In this document: one piece after another, positions 61,024-64,000 of the stretch
Position numbering within the stretch: position 1 is the first letter of the stretch
Layout: each line of letters opens with the position of its first letter
Source of the DNA: Bacteroidota bacterium
GTDB lineage: Bacteria > Bacteroidota > Bacteroidia > AKYH767-A > OLB10
Reading direction: 5' to 3'
Length of the DNA: 64,000 nt
NCBI GenBank assembly: GCA_016699635.1
Contig: CP064983.1
Coordinates: forward strand, 2,046,001-2,110,000
The notes under the pieces: generated by a model
What the model saw: only the letters and a program-made list of their open reading frames with translations
Told to the model about the DNA's origin: nothing
Databases searched by the model: none
Translations under genes and position numbers: made by a program

Positions 61024-61549
61024 TGCTTTCATTTTCTGAAACAGGTCATATATCATTATGCCTGCACACACTGCAATGTTCAAGGAATGTTTGGTGCCAT
61101 GTTGCGGCAGTTCTATTGCCCCATCACACATTGCTATTGTTTCATTGCTCACACCATCAACTTCATTACCAAAAACAACAGCTAACTTTTCATCTTTTTC
61201 AGGTTTAAAATCAGGCATAGCTATACTTTGACTTGTTTGCTCTGCTGCAAAAATTTTATAACCATTTGGTTTAAGTTCAGGGATACAGACTTTAATATCA
61301 GAATAATATTGCCAGAGTACGGACTGTGTAGCGCCCAATGCGGGTTTTAAAGTGTCTTTGTGTGGTGGTTGTGCCGTGATGCCCGTGAGAGTAATTTTTC
61401 TACCGGAAAGGCATCACAGGTTCTGAAAACAGAGCCTGTATTAAGTAGCTTCTTATATTTTCAAGAATAATGACAACAGGAATTTTTTGTATTTGCTTAA
61501 ACCCTTCTGTCGAAGTGCGACCCATTTCGCTGCCGGTTAACTTTTTCAT
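61021..61549 (-). CDS. TrmH/SpoU family RNA methyltransferase (frameshifted)
   Basis: SPOUT-fold S-adenosylmethionine-dependent 2'-O-methyltransferase for tRNA or rRNA, 176 residues after repair. The N-terminal half reads MKKLTGSEMGRTSTEGFKQI ... LENIRS, then LLNTGSVFRTCDAF. Motif 2 is VVFGNEVDGVS and motif 3 is KHSLNIAVCAGIMIYDL. Missing bases at about 61447-61450 and in the five-T run at 61394-61398 split it. The specific RNA target cannot be told. Its ATG is nine bases from the mutS start on the other strand. Confidence 0.87.
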
Positions 61550-61558
61550 TTTTTACAA

Positions 61559-64000
61559 TTGAAGACAAAAGAAAAAAATAAAAGCGAAACTCCGCTCATG
61601 CAGCAATACAATGCCATAAAGGCAAAGTATCCTGATGCATTATTACTCTTTCGTGTAGGCGATTTTTACGAAACTTTTAGTGAAGATGCTGTAAAGACAT
61701 CAAAAATTCTGGGTATTGTCCTCACCAAACGTTCCAATGGTGCAGCATCAGAAATGGAGCTTGCAGGCTTCCCCTATCATGCGCTCGATACCTATTTGCC
61801 TAAATTGGTTCGTGCCGGGCAGCGTGTTGCCATCTGCGATCAGTTAGAAGATCCAAAGACAACAAAGACCATTGTTAAAAGAGGCGTAACAGAATTGGTT
61901 TCTCCCGGTGTTACCTACAATGAAAAAATTCTTGAAAACACACACAATAATTTTCTTGCAGTAGTTCATCTTACAGAAGATGTTTCAGGTGTAGCTTTTG
62001 CAGATGTTTCGACAGGAACATTTTTTACTGCACGTGGTAAAGATGCATATATAGAAAAGCTGCTTCAGAATTTTAAACCCAGCGAAGTTGTGTTGCAGAA
62101 ATCCATGCAAAAAGATTTTATTGCACGCTTTGGCGATGGCTTCTATATCTACACACTCGATCAATGGGCTTTTCAGAAAGAATATGCAGAAGAAGTTTTA
62201 CTCAAACACTTTCAGACCAATTCACTTAAAGGTTTCGGTATTCACGAAATGGACGAAATGATTGTGGCATGTGGTGTTGCCTTGCATTATTTCGGACAAA
62301 TGCAGCAGCAAACGCTGTCGCACATCACAGGCATTGCACGCATTGACGAAGAACAATATGTCTGGCTCGATAAATTTACGATCCGCAATCTTGAACTTGT
62401 TGCCTCGCCACATGAAAATGCACGCACCTTAGTTGATGTTATTGACAGAACTGTCACACCCATGGGGTCGCGGCTACTCAAACGATGGATACTCCTACCT
62501 CTAAAAGACATTCAAACCATTCATGAGAGGCACGATGCTGTAGCCGCTTTCACCTTAGATGAAACATTAAGAGGGCAGATAGCAACATCTCTGCGTCATG
62601 TTGGCGATATAGAAAGAATGCTTTCTAAAATTGCACTCCGCAGAATTTCACCACGCGAAATGGTGCAACTCAAACGTGCATTATCTCAGATTCAACCTGT
62701 AAAAGACAACCTTGCTACTGCCGGGAACAGTACGTTTAATGTTTTGTCAGAACAGCTAAATCCCTGTAACCTACTCATTCAAAAAATTCAGGATGCGCTA
62801 ATTGAAGATGCACCACCACTTGCATCAAAGGGAGGTTTCATTGCAAAAGGATTCAGTCAGCAGCTTGACGACTTAAGACAAGTAGCATTTTCAGGCAAAG
62901 ATTATCTGCTGAAAATACAACAGCGTGAAGTTGAACAAACCGGAATTTCCTCTCTCAAAATTGCCTTCAACAATGTGTTTGGCTATTACATTGAAGTCAC
63001 CAATGCACATAAAAGCAAGGTGCCCGAAAGCTGGATAAGAAAACAAACCCTCGTAAATGCCGAGCGCTACATCACTCCCGAACTCAAAGAATACGAAGAC
63101 AAAATTCTGGGTGCTGAAGAAAAAATTTCAACCATAGAAAATGAAATTTTTCAGGAGCTCATCAGCTTTACACAAAACTACATTCAGCCCTTGCAGGTCA
63201 ATGCATCTGTTTTGTCGCAGCTCGACTGCCTATTGTCTTTTGCAAACGTTGCCATCGAAAATAATTACACACGCCCTGTTGTAAACGACAGCCTTGTTCT
63301 TTCTATCACAGAAGGCCGCCATCCTGTGCTCGAAAAACAAATGCCTCCGGGCGAAGCCTATATTCCAAACTCTATTTTTTTAGACCAGCAAACGCAGCAG
63401 ATTATCATGATCACCGGCCCCAACATGTCCGGTAAGTCGGCCTTGCTCAGGCAAACGGCACTCATTGTACTCATGGCGCAAACGGGCAGTTTTGTCCCTG
63501 CCAAGAGTGCAGAAATTGGCTGGGTTGACAAACTCTTTACCAGAGTAGGAGCAAGCGACAACATCTCTTCTGGCGAATCAACCTTTATGGTCGAAATGAA
63601 TGAAACTGCCAGCATCCTCAACAACATTACACAGCGTAGCTTGGTGCTGTTAGACGAAATTGGTCGCGGCACAAGCACCTATGATGGCATTTCTATTGCA
63701 TGGTCCATTGCCGACTATATCCACGAATCCAAAAATGCACGTGCCAAAACACTGTTTGCCACACATTATCACGAGCTCAATGAAATGACCAACTCCTACA
63801 ACAGGATTAAAAACTACAATGTGGCAATAAAAGAAGCAGGCAATAAAATACTTTTCCTGCGCAAATTAGTGCCAGGTGGCAGCGAACATAGTTTTGGTAT
63901 TCACGTAGCACGAATGGCAGGTATGCCGCCACATGTCATCAACAAGGCCGAAAAAATGCTAGCCCTTCTCGAAAAAGCACACAGCAACACAGAATTGCTG
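61559..64000 (+). CDS. mutS: DNA mismatch repair protein MutS (3' end outside window)
   Basis: Mismatch recognition ATPase; 814 codons are present and the gene continues beyond the window. The mismatch-binding domain has LLLFRVGDFYETFSEDA (the Phe-x-Glu is DFYE), followed by the connector, core and clamp regions. Walker A is ITGPNMSGKS near residues 618-627, and Walker B VLLDEIGRGTSTYDG. The start is a TTG (MKTKEKNKSETPLMQQYNAI); the first ATG is 13 codons later and would remove conserved residues. Unlike most neighbours the frame is uninterrupted over 2442 bases. Confidence 0.95.
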   Translation, partial: MKTKEKNKSETPLMQQYNAIKAKYPDALLLFRVGDFYETFSEDAVKTSKILGIVLTKRSNGAASEMELAGFPYHALDTYLPKLVRAGQRVAICDQLEDPKTTKTIVKRGVTELVSPGVTYNEKILENTHNNFLAVVHLTEDVSGVAFADVSTGTFFTARGKDAYIEKLLQNFKPSEVVLQKSMQKDFIARFGDGFYIYTLDQWAFQKEYAEEVLLKHFQTNSLKGFGIHEMDEMIVACGVALHYFGQMQQQTLSHITGIARIDEEQYVWLDKFTIRNLELVASPHENARTLVDVIDRTVTPMGSRLLKRWILLPLKDIQTIHERHDAVAAFTLDETLRGQIATSLRHVGDIERMLSKIALRRISPREMVQLKRALSQIQPVKDNLATAGNSTFNVLSEQLNPCNLLIQKIQDALIEDAPPLASKGGFIAKGFSQQLDDLRQVAFSGKDYLLKIQQREVEQTGISSLKIAFNNVFGYYIEVTNAHKSKVPESWIRKQTLVNAERYITPELKEYEDKILGAEEKISTIENEIFQELISFTQNYIQPLQVNASVLSQLDCLLSFANVAIENNYTRPVVNDSLVLSITEGRHPVLEKQMPPGEAYIPNSIFLDQQTQQIIMITGPNMSGKSALLRQTALIVLMAQTGSFVPAKSAEIGWVDKLFTRVGASDNISSGESTFMVEMNETASILNNITQRSLVLLDEIGRGTSTYDGISIAWSIADYIHESKNARAKTLFATHYHELNEMTNSYNRIKNYNVAIKEAGNKILFLRKLVPGGSEHSFGIHVARMAGMPPHVINKAEKMLALLEKAHSNTELL

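Noticed and set aside
1..64000. Programmed ribosomal frameshifting as an explanation for the many split genes
   Set aside because: The breaks occur at different homopolymers, in both directions, in unrelated housekeeping genes, sometimes two or three per gene. No consistent slippery site plus downstream structure is seen.
1..64000. CRISPR array, tRNA, rRNA, transposon or prophage
   Set aside because: No regularly spaced repeats, cloverleaf sequence with CCA-type acceptor stem, rRNA-like sequence, transposase or phage structural gene was recognised.

Overview
The window is a chromosomal segment of a Bacteroidota bacterium, probably of the Chitinophagales/Sphingobacteriales type. The evidence is a MurF-Alr fusion, a type IX secretion C-terminal sorting domain, a dipeptidyl peptidase III lipoprotein, a DUF5686 outer-membrane protein, a beta-propeller histidine kinase, and many TAnnTTTG-type -7 promoter elements. 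The sequence is AT-rich by eye. I see no rRNA, tRNA, CRISPR array, insertion sequence or phage gene. The exact family or genus cannot be told from this.

Layout. 1-3511 (minus) is a surface-polysaccharide operon: GT39-like membrane transferase, GT1 transferase, NAD-sugar epimerase, and the start of a bi-domain oxidoreductase. 3609-10619 (minus) holds phosphosulfolactate synthase, a TPR protein, DUF1015-serA-serC (serine synthesis), a secreted protein and a dicluster ferredoxin. The ferredoxin is divergent from a LuxC-type acyl-CoA reductase. 11787-16273 has DPP III, a secreted protein and an ECF sigma / anti-sigma pair behind a recognisable ECF promoter. 16668-20921 has nrdB-nrdA and a PIN toxin-antitoxin pair. 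21608-26100 is a MarR repressor divergent from an EmrA-EmrB-TolC efflux operon, with a perfect palindromic operator between them. 26267-37351 carries cyanophycinase, dnaE, thioredoxin, a DUF58 protein, a 1432-residue T9SS cargo protein and a GNAT enzyme. 37377-44332 carries a hidden MORN-2 lipoprotein, a YyaL-like thioredoxin-fold protein, a metallophosphoesterase, murF-alr and tdk. 44465-56661 (plus) has a GT2 enzyme, DUF5686, and a signalling locus: TPR histidine kinase, secreted MORN protein, propeller histidine kinase, receiver protein and receiver-kinase-receiver hybrid. 56713-64000 has sppA, folK, a deoxynucleoside kinase, an OmpA-family protein, a TrmH-family methylase and mutS (cut by the window end).

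A dominant property of the sequence is single-base indels, mostly at short homopolymers, that break about a dozen genes including ones expected to be essential (dnaE, nrdA, murF-alr). I rejoined these genes by translating across the breaks and give the full extent for each. They look like sequencing or assembly errors rather than biology. One exception deserves attention: sppA also lacks an internal segment of roughly 80 codons that should contain the catalytic lysine.
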